Both the position numbers and the translations under genes were made by a program. A stretch of DNA of 64,000 nt from Trebonia sp963777905 (GTDB lineage: Bacteria > Actinomycetota > Actinomycetes > Streptosporangiales > Streptosporangiaceae): contig CAVZSM010000009.1 in assembly GCA_963777905.1 (NCBI GenBank), positions 248,001 to 312,000 of the forward strand. Reading direction: 5' to 3'. Positions 51,594 through 60,563 of the stretch are shown in pieces (within the stretch, counting starts at the first letter, position 1; each line of letters begins with the position of its first letter). The notes beneath the pieces were generated by a model, which worked only from the letters and a program-made list of their open reading frames with translations, did no database searches and was not told the origin of the DNA.

Positions 51594-52586
51594 CTAGCGT
51601 CCCCACCTCAGGGCGGTCGTGTCCACTGGCGCGTCCCACAGCCTGGTGAGCTGGTCGGTCAGGCCGCAGACGGTGACGGAGAAGCCCTGCATCTCCAGGC
51701 TGGTGATGTAGTTGCCGACGAGATTACGGGCGATCCGGCCGCCGCGCGCGGCGATGCCGCGCGCGACCTCCTCGTACATGACGTACAGCTCGATGAGCGG
51801 GGTGCCGCCCATCCCGTTGACCATGACGAGCAGCTCGCCGTCCAGCGGGATATCCGCCGCGATCGCGTCCAGGGCCACCGCCGCCAGCTCGCTGGCCGGC
51901 CGCATCGGGCCGCGGTAGCGGCCTGGCTCGCCGTGGATGCCGATGCCCAGCTCGATCTCGGAGTCGTCGAGCTCGAACGTGGGCTTGCCGGCCGCCGGGG
52001 TGATGCACGGGCTCAGCGCCACCCCGAACGACCGGGATCGCTCGTTCACCTCACGCGCCATGACGGCGACCGCGGCCAGGTCCGCGCCTTCCTCGGCGAG
52101 CGCGCCCGCGATCTTCTCCACGAACACGGTCGCGCCCACCCCGCGGCGGCCCGCGGTGTACAGCGAGTCCTCGACCGCCACGTCATCGTTGATCACGACG
52201 CTGGCGACCTCGATGTCCTCATCGTCGGCGAGTTCGGCGGCCATCTGGAAGTTCAGCACGTCGCCGGTGTAGTTCTTCACGATGTGCAGCACGCCGGCAC
52301 CGCCGCTGACCGCCTTGGTGGCCAGCAGCATCTGGTCGGGCACCGGGGAGGTGAACACCTCGCCTGGGCAGGCGGCGTCGAGCATGCCGTAGCCGACGAA
52401 CCCGCCGTGCAGCGGCTCGTGCCCTGAGCCGCCGCCGGACACCAGGCCCACTTTGCCCGGCGTCGGGCCGCCGGCCCGGGTGATGACCTTGTTCTCGACG
52501 TCCACCGTCAGGGACGGGTGCGCGGCGGCCACGCCTCTCAGGGCGTCCGTGACCACGCTGTCGGCCGAGTTGATGAGCTTCTTCAT
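51594..52586 (-). CDS. dhaK: Dihydroxyacetone kinase substrate-binding subunit DhaK
   Basis: A 330-residue subunit that binds dihydroxyacetone covalently as a hemiaminal on His. The His is H218 in GIGIHGEPG, the same number as in E. coli DhaK. Other segments are GLVSGGGSGHEPLHGGFVG, VLHIVKNYTGDVLNF and VNGMGGTPLIELYVMY. The product is dihydroxyacetone phosphate, which enters glycolysis. It overlaps glpF by 4 nt and is followed by dhaL. Confidence 0.96.
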   Translation of the reverse strand: MKKLINSADSVVTDALRGVAAAHPSLTVDVENKVITRAGGPTPGKVGLVSGGGSGHEPLHGGFVGYGMLDAACPGEVFTSPVPDQMLLATKAVSGGAGVLHIVKNYTGDVLNFQMAAELADDEDIEVASVVINDDVAVEDSLYTAGRRGVGATVFVEKIAGALAEEGADLAAVAVMAREVNERSRSFGVALSPCITPAAGKPTFELDDSEIELGIGIHGEPGRYRGPMRPASELAAVALDAIAADIPLDGELLVMVNGMGGTPLIELYVMYEEVARGIAARGGRIARNLVGNYITSLEMQGFSVTVCGLTDQLTRLWDAPVDTTALRWGR

Positions 52587-53389
52587 GACGTCGCTCCGCT
52601 CACTAGCTGCTGTGACAGGTCTTCGTCCCCCGGAACCTCTGGTGCGAGGCTAGTCAGCGCCGCGTCCTTGCGGACCCTGGCGATCCCGACGTACGCCAGG
52701 CCGCCGAGCACCCCGCCGATCACTTCCCCGATCACGTACGCGGGCAGCTGCACCCACGACACCGTGCCGCCGAACGCGTCCTGCATGAAGAAGGCGCCGA
52801 CGTAACGCGCCGGGTTGATCGCCGCCCCGGTCGCCGGGCCAAGGATGATGATGATCGCGAAGACCACCGACCCGATCGCCATCGGCGCCCAGCCGGGCAC
52901 CGCGCGGTGGTCGATGACCCCGAAGATGACGAAGACCAGCATGAACGTGCCGATCGCCTCGATCAGCCCGGCCCGGCCCCACGCCATCGTGGCCGCGTTG
53001 TAACTGGTCACCCCGCCGCCGGCGGCGACCGCCGCCGCCTTGCCGAGGGTAAGGAAGATGGCCGCGGCGCCGACCACGGCACCCACGACCTGGGCGCCGA
53101 TGTAGCCGGGCACCTCTCGCCACGGGAACTTCCCCGTTACCGCGAGCGAGAGCGTCACCGCCGGGTTGATGTGGCCGCCGGAGATATGCCCGATCGCGTA
53201 CACCGCGCCGACGATGACGAGCATGAACGCGAACGAGATCATGCCCAGCTGGGCCATGGAGAACGGCACCTTGGTGCCTGCCGCGATCACGCCGGTAGCC
53301 GCCGCCGACCCGGCGCCGACGTAGACGAGGAACGCGGTGCCGATTGCTTCGGCGAGAAGTTTCTGCGGGGTCGATGGTGGTGCTGCCAT
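52583..53389 (-). CDS. glpF: Aquaporin/glycerol facilitator family channel
   Basis: A 268-residue major intrinsic protein with six membrane helices and two NPA loops (GGHINPAVTLSLA and GAAINPARYVGAFF). After the second NPA the residue is Tyr, not the Asp typical of GlpF, so glycerol specificity rests mainly on its place at the head of the dhaK-dhaL-ptsI unit. It would admit dihydroxyacetone or glycerol. The start is 45 bases downstream of the operator-like palindrome. Confidence 0.9.
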   Translation of the reverse strand: MAAPPSTPQKLLAEAIGTAFLVYVGAGSAAATGVIAAGTKVPFSMAQLGMISFAFMLVIVGAVYAIGHISGGHINPAVTLSLAVTGKFPWREVPGYIGAQVVGAVVGAAAIFLTLGKAAAVAAGGGVTSYNAATMAWGRAGLIEAIGTFMLVFVIFGVIDHRAVPGWAPMAIGSVVFAIIIILGPATGAAINPARYVGAFFMQDAFGGTVSWVQLPAYVIGEVIGGVLGGLAYVGIARVRKDAALTSLAPEVPGDEDLSQQLVSGATS

Positions 53390-53433
53390 GCGGTTTCGCC
53401 TCCCTTGGCGAAGCGATCTAACTCCTGAAACGC

Positions 53434-53450
53434 GTTCGACATTGCCGAAC
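53434..53450. promoter_or_regulatory. Probable IclR operator upstream of glpF
   Basis: GTTCGACATTGCCGAAC, a 17-bp palindrome with one mismatch, differing from the dhaM/iclR copy by one base in the shared 15-bp core. It is placed to repress or activate the glpF-dhaK-dhaL-ptsI operon. Confidence 0.7.
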
Positions 53451-53507
53451 AGCGTTTGACGGCAACGTACGCCGGCGCCCAGTCAAGAGCCCAATTAGAG
53501 TGAGGCC

Positions 53508-54236
53508 GTGCCCCACTGTCGCAGCGCGGACTCGCGTTCTATTGGGGTCGATGCCTGCCCTGGCGGGTGGGTCGCGGTCACGCTCTCTGGGGCTGGGGCT
53601 GGGGCTGGGATTGGGGTTGGGGCCGGGGACGCGGGCACGCCGCCCGCGGTAACCGTCACGGTCGCCAGGACGCTGGACGGGCTCGCACTCGACGGCGTCA
53701 CCGGCATCGACATGCCGCTCGGGCTGCTCGCGACGGGGTGGCGCACCGCCGACCTGCTGGCGCGGCGCGCGCTCGGCCGGCGCGGGTCGTGCGTGTTCGC
53801 GATCCCGCCGCGCCCGGTGTGGGAGCAGCCGGCCTACGCGAACGCCAACCAAGGCTGTCGCGAGCTCACCGGGCGCGGCATGTCCATCCAGGCGTGGGGC
53901 CTGCGCCGCAAGCTGCTCGAGGCCGACGAGTTCCGCCGCGCGGCGACGGCGCCCCTCTACGAGGTGCACCCCGAACTTTCCTTCGCCGCGCTGGCCGGCG
54001 GCGCGCCCCTGGCGGACAGCAAGCACACCCCCAGCGGGCTGGCCATCCGCCGTGCCCTGCTCGCGCAAGCCGGCATCGCCTTGCCGTCCCGCGTGCCCGG
54101 CGCCGCCGAGGACGACCTGCTCGACGCGGCCGCGGTGGCGTGGAGCGCCGGCCGCGTCGCGGCCGACGCCGCCGTCACGCTCAGCGATCCGGACCAGCGC
54201 GCGGACGACGGCCGGGAGATCGCCATCCGCTACTGA
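53508..54236 (+). CDS. DUF429 family protein
   Basis: A 242-residue protein of DUF429, a predicted RNase H-like fold nuclease family. It has the N-terminal SIGVDACPGGWVAVTL, GIDMPLGLL with acidic residues, YEVHPELSFAAL and the closing AAEDDLLDAAAVAWSA. A Gly/Ala run (residues ~28-40) comes from a 6-bp repeat. Start GTG 53508. Function is not established; it is divergent from the glpF operon. Confidence 0.88.
   Translation: MPHCRSADSRSIGVDACPGGWVAVTLSGAGAGAGIGVGAGDAGTPPAVTVTVARTLDGLALDGVTGIDMPLGLLATGWRTADLLARRALGRRGSCVFAIPPRPVWEQPAYANANQGCRELTGRGMSIQAWGLRRKLLEADEFRRAATAPLYEVHPELSFAALAGGAPLADSKHTPSGLAIRRALLAQAGIALPSRVPGAAEDDLLDAAAVAWSAGRVAADAAVTLSDPDQRADDGREIAIRY
53589..53624 (+). repeat. 6-bp repeat inside the DUF429 gene
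   Basis: Six GGGGCT-type hexamers in succession (three exact, three altered), encoding alternating Gly with Ala, Ile and Val. Confidence 0.85.
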
Positions 54237-54317
54237 AGGCCCCGGGGAAGAGCCATATTCTCCTGAAGGTCAGGCACTTCAGGCCTCAGTCAGGCACTCA
54301 AGCGAGCAGGAGGCTCC

Positions 54318-54974
54318 ATGGCGACGATCGCCATCTTCGGCGGGACCGGGTACGCGGGCAGCGCCATCAGGGACGAGGCGCTCCGGCGCGGCCACCGGGT
54401 CATCTCCGTCACCAGGTCCGGCACCCCGGACGGCGCGCCACAAGCGGCGAACCTCGAGTTCCGCCAGGGCACCGTGCACGACGCGGCGCTCGTCGACCGG
54501 ATCGCGGCCGAGGCGGACGTGATCGTCATCTCCATCCGGTTCGCGCCCACCCCGGAGGACGTCAAGCTGATCGACGCCTTTCCGGCGCTAACGCGCGCCT
54601 GCGCCGCGCACGGCACGCGGCTCGGCGTCGTCGGCGGCGCGGCCTCGCTGGATGTGGCCGAGGGCGGCCCGCGGCTGATCGACACCCCGGAGTTTCCCGA
54701 CGCCTTCAAGCCCGAGGCGGGCAGCGCCGCCAGCACCCTCGACGCGCTGCGCGCCGACACCACCGGCGTGGACTGGTTCTTCGTGTCGCCCGCCCAGGAG
54801 TTCGGTTCGTACGTCCCCGGCGAGCCGCGGGGCGCCTACCGGGTCGGCGGCGACGTGCTGCTGCGGGACGAAGCCGGGAGGTCTCACATCTCGGGCGCGG
54901 ACTACGCGCTGGCGTTCGTCGACGAGATCGACCAGCCCAAGCACCACAGGACCCGGTTCACGGTCGCTTACTGA
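54318..54974 (+). CDS. NAD(P)-binding Rossmann protein (NmrA/YwnB-like SDR)
   Basis: A 218-residue atypical short-chain dehydrogenase. The dinucleotide loop is IAIFGGTGYAGSAI (Gly at 8, 9, 11 and 14), followed by VISVTRSG and RLGVVGGAASLDV. It lacks the YxxxK catalytic pair of classical SDRs, so it may be a reductase of the NAD(P)-binding NmrA type or a sensor. The leader has AGGCACT(T)CA-type direct repeats (54270-54300) and GAGCAGGAGG before ATG 54318. Confidence 0.88.
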   Translation: MATIAIFGGTGYAGSAIRDEALRRGHRVISVTRSGTPDGAPQAANLEFRQGTVHDAALVDRIAAEADVIVISIRFAPTPEDVKLIDAFPALTRACAAHGTRLGVVGGAASLDVAEGGPRLIDTPEFPDAFKPEAGSAASTLDALRADTTGVDWFFVSPAQEFGSYVPGEPRGAYRVGGDVLLRDEAGRSHISGADYALAFVDEIDQPKHHRTRFTVAY

Positions 54975-55004
54975 ATCGAGGCTGAATCGAGGCTGAATCG
55001 GAGG
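54971..55004 (+). repeat. 11-bp tandem repeat at a gene end
   Basis: CTGAATCGAGG at 54971 and 54982, and a one-base-longer copy at 54993. The stop codon of the preceding gene is in the first unit. The remaining bases up to the TetR gene are GC-rich with GGCCGG/GGGCCC-type short hairpins and then turn AT-rich at 55140. Confidence 0.88.
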
Positions 55005-55146
55005 CGAGAGGGCGGGAGATCGAGGCCTGCCGGGCGCGGAGCCGACTACACCGCGCCCGGCCGGTCCCCGGCCCTCCCCCTCCTAAGGGCCGCCCGGGGC
55101 CCACAGGCCCCGGTGTCCCCTCTAGCGCCCCATCCGCGCATTCGTA

Positions 55147-55170
55147 TGAGACACTATATTTAATGTCTCA
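55147..55170. promoter_or_regulatory. Operator-like palindrome upstream of the TetR gene
   Basis: TGAGACA (55147-55153) and TGTCTCA (55164-55170) are perfect arms around a 10-base AT-only-rich centre. It lies 73 bases before the TetR start, in the only AT-rich stretch of the region, so it is a likely autoregulatory site overlapping the promoter. Confidence 0.6.
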
Positions 55171-55242
55171 AGTACGGTAGTCCTGTACACACAAGTTCAT
55201 GTCTCGTTTTGGGGAAAATCCGCGAAACGTGGGGGGAGAGTC

Positions 55243-56070
55243 ATGGCTGCCCGTCCGGAGCGAGTGCCGGCGGAGGAAGTCAGGCGGCGCATGCTCGAGG
55301 CAGGGCGGGAGCTGGCGATCGAGTCCGGCGCCGCGCTGACCATCGAGCACCTGCGGGTCGAGGAGATCATCCAGCGGGCGCGGGTGCCGCGTAGCTCGGC
55401 GTACCGGATGTGGCCGTACCGCGAGGAGTACATCGACGACCTGCTGTGCTACCTGGCCGGCGCGGGCAACTGGTTCAACGACCGGCCCGTCTTCGACCCC
55501 GAGACGTTCACCGTGCTCAAGCAGGCTGTCGAGGACAACAGGGAGCTGATCGGCTCCCCGGAGGGCCGCCGCGCGCTGCTGTGCGAGATCGTCCGCCTCA
55601 CCGTCGCCCAGAACTACGCCGCGCTGACCGAGAGCGGCACGTGGCGCCTGCACATGGCGCTGTCCGCGACCCTCGGCTCCACGCGCAGCGGCGAGGCGCG
55701 GCAGAAGATCGCCGCGGCCCTCGAACAATCACAACGGGTATCCAGGGACTCGCTGGTGGCGGTGTTCGGGTTCCTGGCGGCGGAGCTTGGCCTGCGGATG
55801 CGCCACCCGGCCGCGACGATCGAGCACATGCAGCTCGCCGGCGGCCTGCTGGTGCAGAGCGTGGCGCTGCGCAACGTACAGGTACGCGCCGCCGCGGGCG
55901 GCGACGACTCCGGGGAGGCGGCCCTGGTGGACACCCTGCTCAACGCGCCGCTGCCCGGTCCCGGCCTGCACGGGCAGCCGGCCGAATGGACGCTCGCGGC
56001 ATTCGCCTACATGGGCGTGGTCGACGCCTTCATCGAGCTCGACCCGGACTTCACCCCGCCCGAGCGGTAG
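55243..56070 (+). CDS. TetR-family transcriptional regulator
   Basis: A 275-residue TetR-type protein, longer than the usual ~200. The HTH is in LTIEHLRVEEIIQRARVPRSSAYRMWPYREEYIDDLL (residues ~33-70). The C-terminal ligand domain (TWRLHMALSATLGSTRSGEARQKI; AAFAYMGVVDAFIELDP) gives no ligand clue. ATG 55243 has GGGGGGAGA upstream. It overlaps the next gene convergently by 20 nt. Confidence 0.87.
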   Translation: MAARPERVPAEEVRRRMLEAGRELAIESGAALTIEHLRVEEIIQRARVPRSSAYRMWPYREEYIDDLLCYLAGAGNWFNDRPVFDPETFTVLKQAVEDNRELIGSPEGRRALLCEIVRLTVAQNYAALTESGTWRLHMALSATLGSTRSGEARQKIAAALEQSQRVSRDSLVAVFGFLAAELGLRMRHPAATIEHMQLAGGLLVQSVALRNVQVRAAAGGDDSGEAALVDTLLNAPLPGPGLHGQPAEWTLAAFAYMGVVDAFIELDPDFTPPER

Positions 56071-57067
56071 CCCGCGCCAGCTCGACCACCCGGTCGCTGA
56101 GCACAGCCACCCCGGGGAGCGGCTCGCGCGCGTAGTGGCCTGGCTTGCGCTTGCGGAGAAGGCCGGGCCCGTTCTGAATCCAAATGAAGTTTTTGCTTCC
56201 GAGCACCCGCTGGAAGACAGCGTCGACGGTGCGAGGGAACGCCGCCGCGAGGCGCTGCAGCGGCAGCGGCGGGATCGAGTCCTCGCGCAGGTACGCCCGC
56301 AGCACGCTGGCGTGCTCCCGGTCGGCCGCGAGCGCCGGGTTGGCGAACATCGCCCGCAGCATCCCGTACTCCGGCACCACGACGAACCCGTCCGTCGGGT
56401 CGTAGATGACGCCGACGGTGCGGAACTCGAAGAACCCGTCCGGCATCACGAACGTGGTCTCGCCGGTCTCGCTGACCGCCCGGTGGCGGCCGCGCGCGGC
56501 CAGCGCCACGTCCCGCCGCTGCCGGTAGTAGTCGTTCAGCCGCCCTTCGGCCGCGGCCGTGGGCAGCACGAGCTCGTCGGTGCCGAAGAACGCCAGGAAC
56601 TCCTCCCGGTCCCGCCGCATGTGCTCCCAGCCCTGCTTGACCTTCTCCGGGTTGCGAAACACCAGTTCCGGCTCCCGCGTGGCCATCTCCATCGCCAGCC
56701 GGGCGAGCTGCCTGGCCTCGGTCTCCCGGTGGAACGACTCGGTCCCCGAGGCGAGCCATGCCGAGTCATCGTCGGCGAGCGGTAGCAGCATGCCGATGAT
56801 GAACGAGTTCCGCGGTGGCGACTGGGCGAGGCCGTACACGCGGTACTCGAGGTCGTCGACGAGGTTGAGCACTGTTGGGGCCGCGTCAGCCCGGCGGACC
56901 TCGAAGACGCCGCGCACCGCGTCGTCGGCCCAGTCGAGCAGCAGCTCGCGGTCGGCGCGCGGGATGTTCCGGTTCGCGTTGAGGAACCGGTCGATGGCCG
57001 CGAGACCGCCCGCCTCCGCCAGCGCCTGCCGCAGCGCCATCGCGCGGTCGATCAGGTGCTGGTCCAC
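56051..57067 (-). CDS. Uncharacterised 338-residue protein
   Basis: I do not recognise the family. It is a soluble, mixed-charge protein without signal peptide or membrane segments. Notable stretches are DRFLNANRNIPRADRELLLDWADDAVRGVFEV, RNSFIIGMLLPLADDDSAW, EEFLAFFGTDELVLPTAAAEGRLNDYYRQ and DPTDGFVVVPEYGMLRAMFANP. The codon use matches its neighbours, and the frame is long and intact, so it is a real gene. GTG 57067 follows the broken beta-lactamase-fold gene by 60 bases on the same strand, so the two may be co-transcribed. Confidence 0.8.
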   Translation of the reverse strand: MDQHLIDRAMALRQALAEAGGLAAIDRFLNANRNIPRADRELLLDWADDAVRGVFEVRRADAAPTVLNLVDDLEYRVYGLAQSPPRNSFIIGMLLPLADDDSAWLASGTESFHRETEARQLARLAMEMATREPELVFRNPEKVKQGWEHMRRDREEFLAFFGTDELVLPTAAAEGRLNDYYRQRRDVALAARGRHRAVSETGETTFVMPDGFFEFRTVGVIYDPTDGFVVVPEYGMLRAMFANPALAADREHASVLRAYLREDSIPPLPLQRLAAAFPRTVDAVFQRVLGSKNFIWIQNGPGLLRKRKPGHYAREPLPGVAVLSDRVVELARATARAG

Positions 57068-57127
57068 GGGTTGAAGGGTAGCTTTTATTCGGAACGGGCG
57101 CGTGGTGCCCCTGGGAACGTCCTGTTC

Positions 57128-58229
57128 TTACCCGAGCGCGTCGTAGGCCGCCAGCACGATGCCGAGGCCCCGGTAGTCCGACGGCAGCATCTGGTTCATC
57201 ACGTACGCCACCGCCATGCGCGCGTCGAGGTCGACCATGACCATCGAGCCCCCCAGCCGCCCCATCCGCACGCCGGGTCGAAGATCCCGTAGCCCAGCCC
57301 GTACCGCACCGACCTGCCCAGGATCTGGTCGACCCGCGGTACTGCTCCTCCCTTGCGCGCTCGCAGCCTTCCGGTGACAGCAGCCTGATGCCGCGGGCTT
57401 CGCCGCCGCAGGCGAGCACCGACTGCACCGCCGCCACCGAACGCGCGTTGCCGTACCCGCTCCCCGACAGGATCTCCGCCCGCCGCCAGGCGACGCTGTT
57501 CCCGTCGCTGACCCGGATCGCCGTCCCGCCTGTTGCGGCACCCTGGTCGCCGGGCGGGGCTGCCACTAGGTCGCCGTCCGGTGCGTCCGGCGGGGCGAGG
57601 ACCGGCGCGAAGCGCTCGTCGAGCCCGGCTCCGGCGGGCATGGTGAGGTGGAAGTCGGCGCCGAGCGGTTTCGCGATGTGCTCCGCGAAGAAGGTGGCCA
57701 GGGACTGGCCGGTGATCCTCCTTACGACCTCGCCGACGAGGAACCCCTGGGTGACCGAGTGGTACCCGGCCAGCGTTCCGGGCTCCCAGCGCGGGGCCTG
57801 TCGCGCGAGGCGTGTTGTGGCCCCTCGCCAGTCGTACAGGTCGGCCACCGCGACGGGCGGGTCGAACTCCGGCAGGCCGGCGGTATGCGACAGCAGGTGC
57901 CGCACGAGCACTCGCTCCTTGCCCGCGGCCGCGAACTCCGGCCAGTACCTGGCGACCGGCGCGTCAAGGTCCAGGTCGCCGCGGTCGGCGAGGATCAGCG
58001 CGCTCAGCGCGACCATCGTCTTGGTCGTGGACCAGACGTTGGTGATCGTGTCCTGTTCCCAGGGCTCGGTCTTCTTCGCGTCCTTGTAGCCGCCCCAGAG
58101 GTCGGCGACGGGTTCACCGTCCACGAAAACAGCCGCCGACGCGCCGACGTCCGCGTCGTCCAGCGACTCCGCGAGCGCGACCCGGACGGCGTCGAAGCGC
58201 TTGTCACAGGTGCCGTGTACTTCGGCCAC
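57128..58229 (-). pseudogene. Beta-lactamase-fold serine hydrolase/esterase, two frameshifts
   Basis: A class C beta-lactamase-like hydrolase (EstB type). Seen are GEPVADLWGGYKDAKKTEPWE, the catalytic S67-TT-K70 (NVWSTTKTMVALS), LLSHTAGLPEF and GYHSVTQGFLVGEVV with the Tyr-x-Ser motif. One base is missing near 57332 and one in the C6 run at 57249-57254; the joined reading continues VDQILGRSVRYGLGYGIFD and GGSMVMVDLDARMAVAYVMNQM. Both losses are in C/G runs, suggesting sequencing error. GTG 58229 (MAEVHGTCD) matches relatives. Confidence 0.84.
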
Positions 58230-58409
58230 GCTCCTGACGCTAACCGGGGTGGTCAAACGATTTATCTTGCGCGAACGCCCTAAAAGATCTTGATGCTATC
58301 AGTTGTGCTATCTAGAACACGTGTGCTATTCTGAAAGTCAGGCCAGAAGAAGGCGCGGACGATGAGAGGCAGGCGATCGGTCACGGCATAACCGGGAGGG
58401 GGTGGCCAG

Positions 58410-60020
58410 ATGGGCGTCGCCGATGCGCTGCGGATGACGAACGCCGGCCTGGACTACCTCAACGGCCCGGGTGCCGGGGAGCTGGATGCCGCCGCGTGCG
58501 GGTCGGTGCTGCGGTCGCTGGGTGAGATCGAGGCGAAGTTCACCGCCGCGCACGCCGCTGTGCTGGCCCGGTTCGACGCTGCTGACGCGCATGACTGCGA
58601 CGGGTACGGTACCTCCGCGACGTGGCTGACCGCGATGGCGGACATGACGCCGCGGGACGCCAAGGTCAAGATGCGGGAGATGCGGCTGCTGCGCGCCCAC
58701 CCCGATATGGCCGCCGCCCTGGCCGCCAAGGACATCTCCAAGTCGCGGGCACTGGCGATCGCCGAGTGGACGAAGAAGCTCCCGGCGGAGCTGCGCGCGG
58801 AGACGATCACGATCCTGGTGCAGGCCGCTCAGGCGGGGGCGTCGCTGGATGACCTGCGGATGATCGCCGGCGTCGCGCTGGAGAAGTGGCGCGCCTCGCG
58901 GCCCGACGCCGATGATGACGGGTTCGACGACCGGTACGTGCAGGCCGGCGACCACGTTCGGCGGCGCGGGCGTGATCCGCGGCAACCTGACCCCGGAATG
59001 CGCCGCCGCCGTCCAGGCGGTGCTGGAGGCGCTGGGCAAGAAGGCCGGGTCCGAAGATCCCCGCACCGAGGGGCAGCGGTTCCACGACGCGCTGCAGGCC
59101 GGCTGCGAGCTGCTGATCGGCGCGAAGATGGTGCCGGACCGGGCGGGCGCGGACACCCATGTCGCGGTGCACATCCCGTTCCCGGAGCTGCGGCAGCGCC
59201 CCGGCGCGCCGGAGGCCGAGGAAGTGTGGCTGCGCGGCACGGCCGGCGAGCCGGGCTACCTGACCGGCAAGGACGCCGAGGCGGCCGCCTGCGACGCGGT
59301 CGCCGAACCGGTGGTCACCGGGCACGCGGACATGCGGGTGGTCGACAAGATCATCGCGCTCGCGCTGGCCGCGGCCGGCATCACCCTGGACGGCGCGGAC
59401 CCGGACCCGGACGGCGACGGCGACAGACGACGACGCGGGCCCGGACGGTACACGCGACGGTCACCACTCGTGGGGTATCGCAGGCGGCGGACCGCGGGCC
59501 GCGTCCCGCGCCCGGAGCCGGGCCCGCCAGCGGTTCACCCCCGACGCGATGCAGGCGCTGCGGTACGCCATCGCCCGGCTGGCCATCGACTTCGTCTCCG
59601 GCCCGGCCGGCATCGCCGGCTGGCTGCGCACCACCCTGCTCGCCCCGCCCGTACAACACGCCGTCGCTGCCGCTGGACATCGGCTACTCCGACTCCATCC
59701 CGGCCAGCATCCGCCGCGCCGTCCTGCTCCGGGACCGGGGCTGCGCCTGGCCCCGCTGCGGGAGACCCGCCGCCTGGTGCGACGTGCACCACCTGCAGCA
59801 CAAGGCCGACGGCGGCAAGACCGCCGTGAGCGAGTGCGTGCTGCTGTGCCAGTTCCACCACGACATCTGCATCCACCGCCGCGGCTGGCGGCTCATCCTG
59901 CACCCCGACGGCACCACGACCGCCTACGGACCCGACGGGCAGGTGCTGCACAGCCACTCACCACCCACCCCCGCGCCGGGTAAAGCCCGGCCGGCGCTCT
60001 GGAACCACCCATCTCGCTGA
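58410..60020 (+). pseudogene. HNH endonuclease, DUF222/13E12 family, three frameshifts
   Basis: The N-terminus is a DUF222 domain (SLGEIEAKFTAAHAAVLARFD; GTSATWLTAMADMTPRDAK), and the C-terminus is an HNH nuclease (CAWPRCGRPAAWCDVHHLQ; ECVLLCQFHHDI) with two Cys pairs. Between them the reading moves three times: one extra base near 58949, one near 59425 and one in the C4 run near 59650. Three insertions keep the total span at 3n. These genes are multicopy and often decayed in actinobacteria, so real inactivation is plausible. Confidence 0.85.
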
Positions 60021-60035
60021 CGGAGGCGAACGACC

Positions 60036-60272
60036 TTGCCTGAAGTCATCCTGACCGCCATCGACTCCTGCCCTGCCGACGATGGCGAGTACGCGCTCGA
60101 GCCGTTCTGCACCGCCTGCGGCGGCCGTGCCGGCATCTTCACGAGCCGAGGCGGCGACTGGCTGCATTACATCGGCGAACTCGACGAATACGACGTCGAG
60201 CCCTACGACCCGGGCCATGCTCCGGTCATCGGCTGGCGTCCCACCCCAGGCATCGTGTTCGTCGCGCGCTAA
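60036..60272 (+). CDS. Small uncharacterised protein (78 aa)
   Basis: TTG 60036 has GGAGG about ten bases upstream. The product is acidic and includes FCTACGGRAGIF, a single Cys pair, and ends GWRPTPGIVFVAR. No family is recognised. It starts 15 bases after the HNH gene and may be co-transcribed with it. Moderate confidence because of its size and TTG start. Confidence 0.6.
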   Translation: MPEVILTAIDSCPADDGEYALEPFCTACGGRAGIFTSRGGDWLHYIGELDEYDVEPYDPGHAPVIGWRPTPGIVFVAR

Positions 60273-60297
60273 GCGACGGCATGCGAAACTCGCAGTC

Positions 60298-60534
60298 ATG
60301 GCTGACACCGAAACTAACCCCGAGGACGAGTACGCCGACGACGAGTACGCGGACCACGACGCCGAAGACCGCGATCAGCCCTCCGTGTCCACCCGGATCC
60401 CGGATGAGGCGCCCGAGGCCGACGTGCTCGAGCAGCGGCAGGAAGTCCCGGACGACCAAAACGAGGACGAGCCGTGGTGGGACGAGGGCAAGGAGAGAGA
60501 CCAGGATGAAGTCAAGTACGACGAGGGCGAGTAA
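60298..60534 (+). CDS. Small acidic protein (78 aa)
   Basis: ATG 60298 opens a 78-residue, extremely acidic protein (EDEYADDEYADHDAEDRD at the start; PEADVLEQRQEVPDDQNED in the middle). It is likely disordered. Similar short acidic proteins with an ADVLEQR-type core are annotated as hypothetical in other actinobacteria. No function can be given. Confidence 0.65.
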   Translation: MADTETNPEDEYADDEYADHDAEDRDQPSVSTRIPDEAPEADVLEQRQEVPDDQNEDEPWWDEGKERDQDEVKYDEGE

Positions 60535-60563
60535 CGACGGGTTATCCGGCGGAACCTCGCGGC

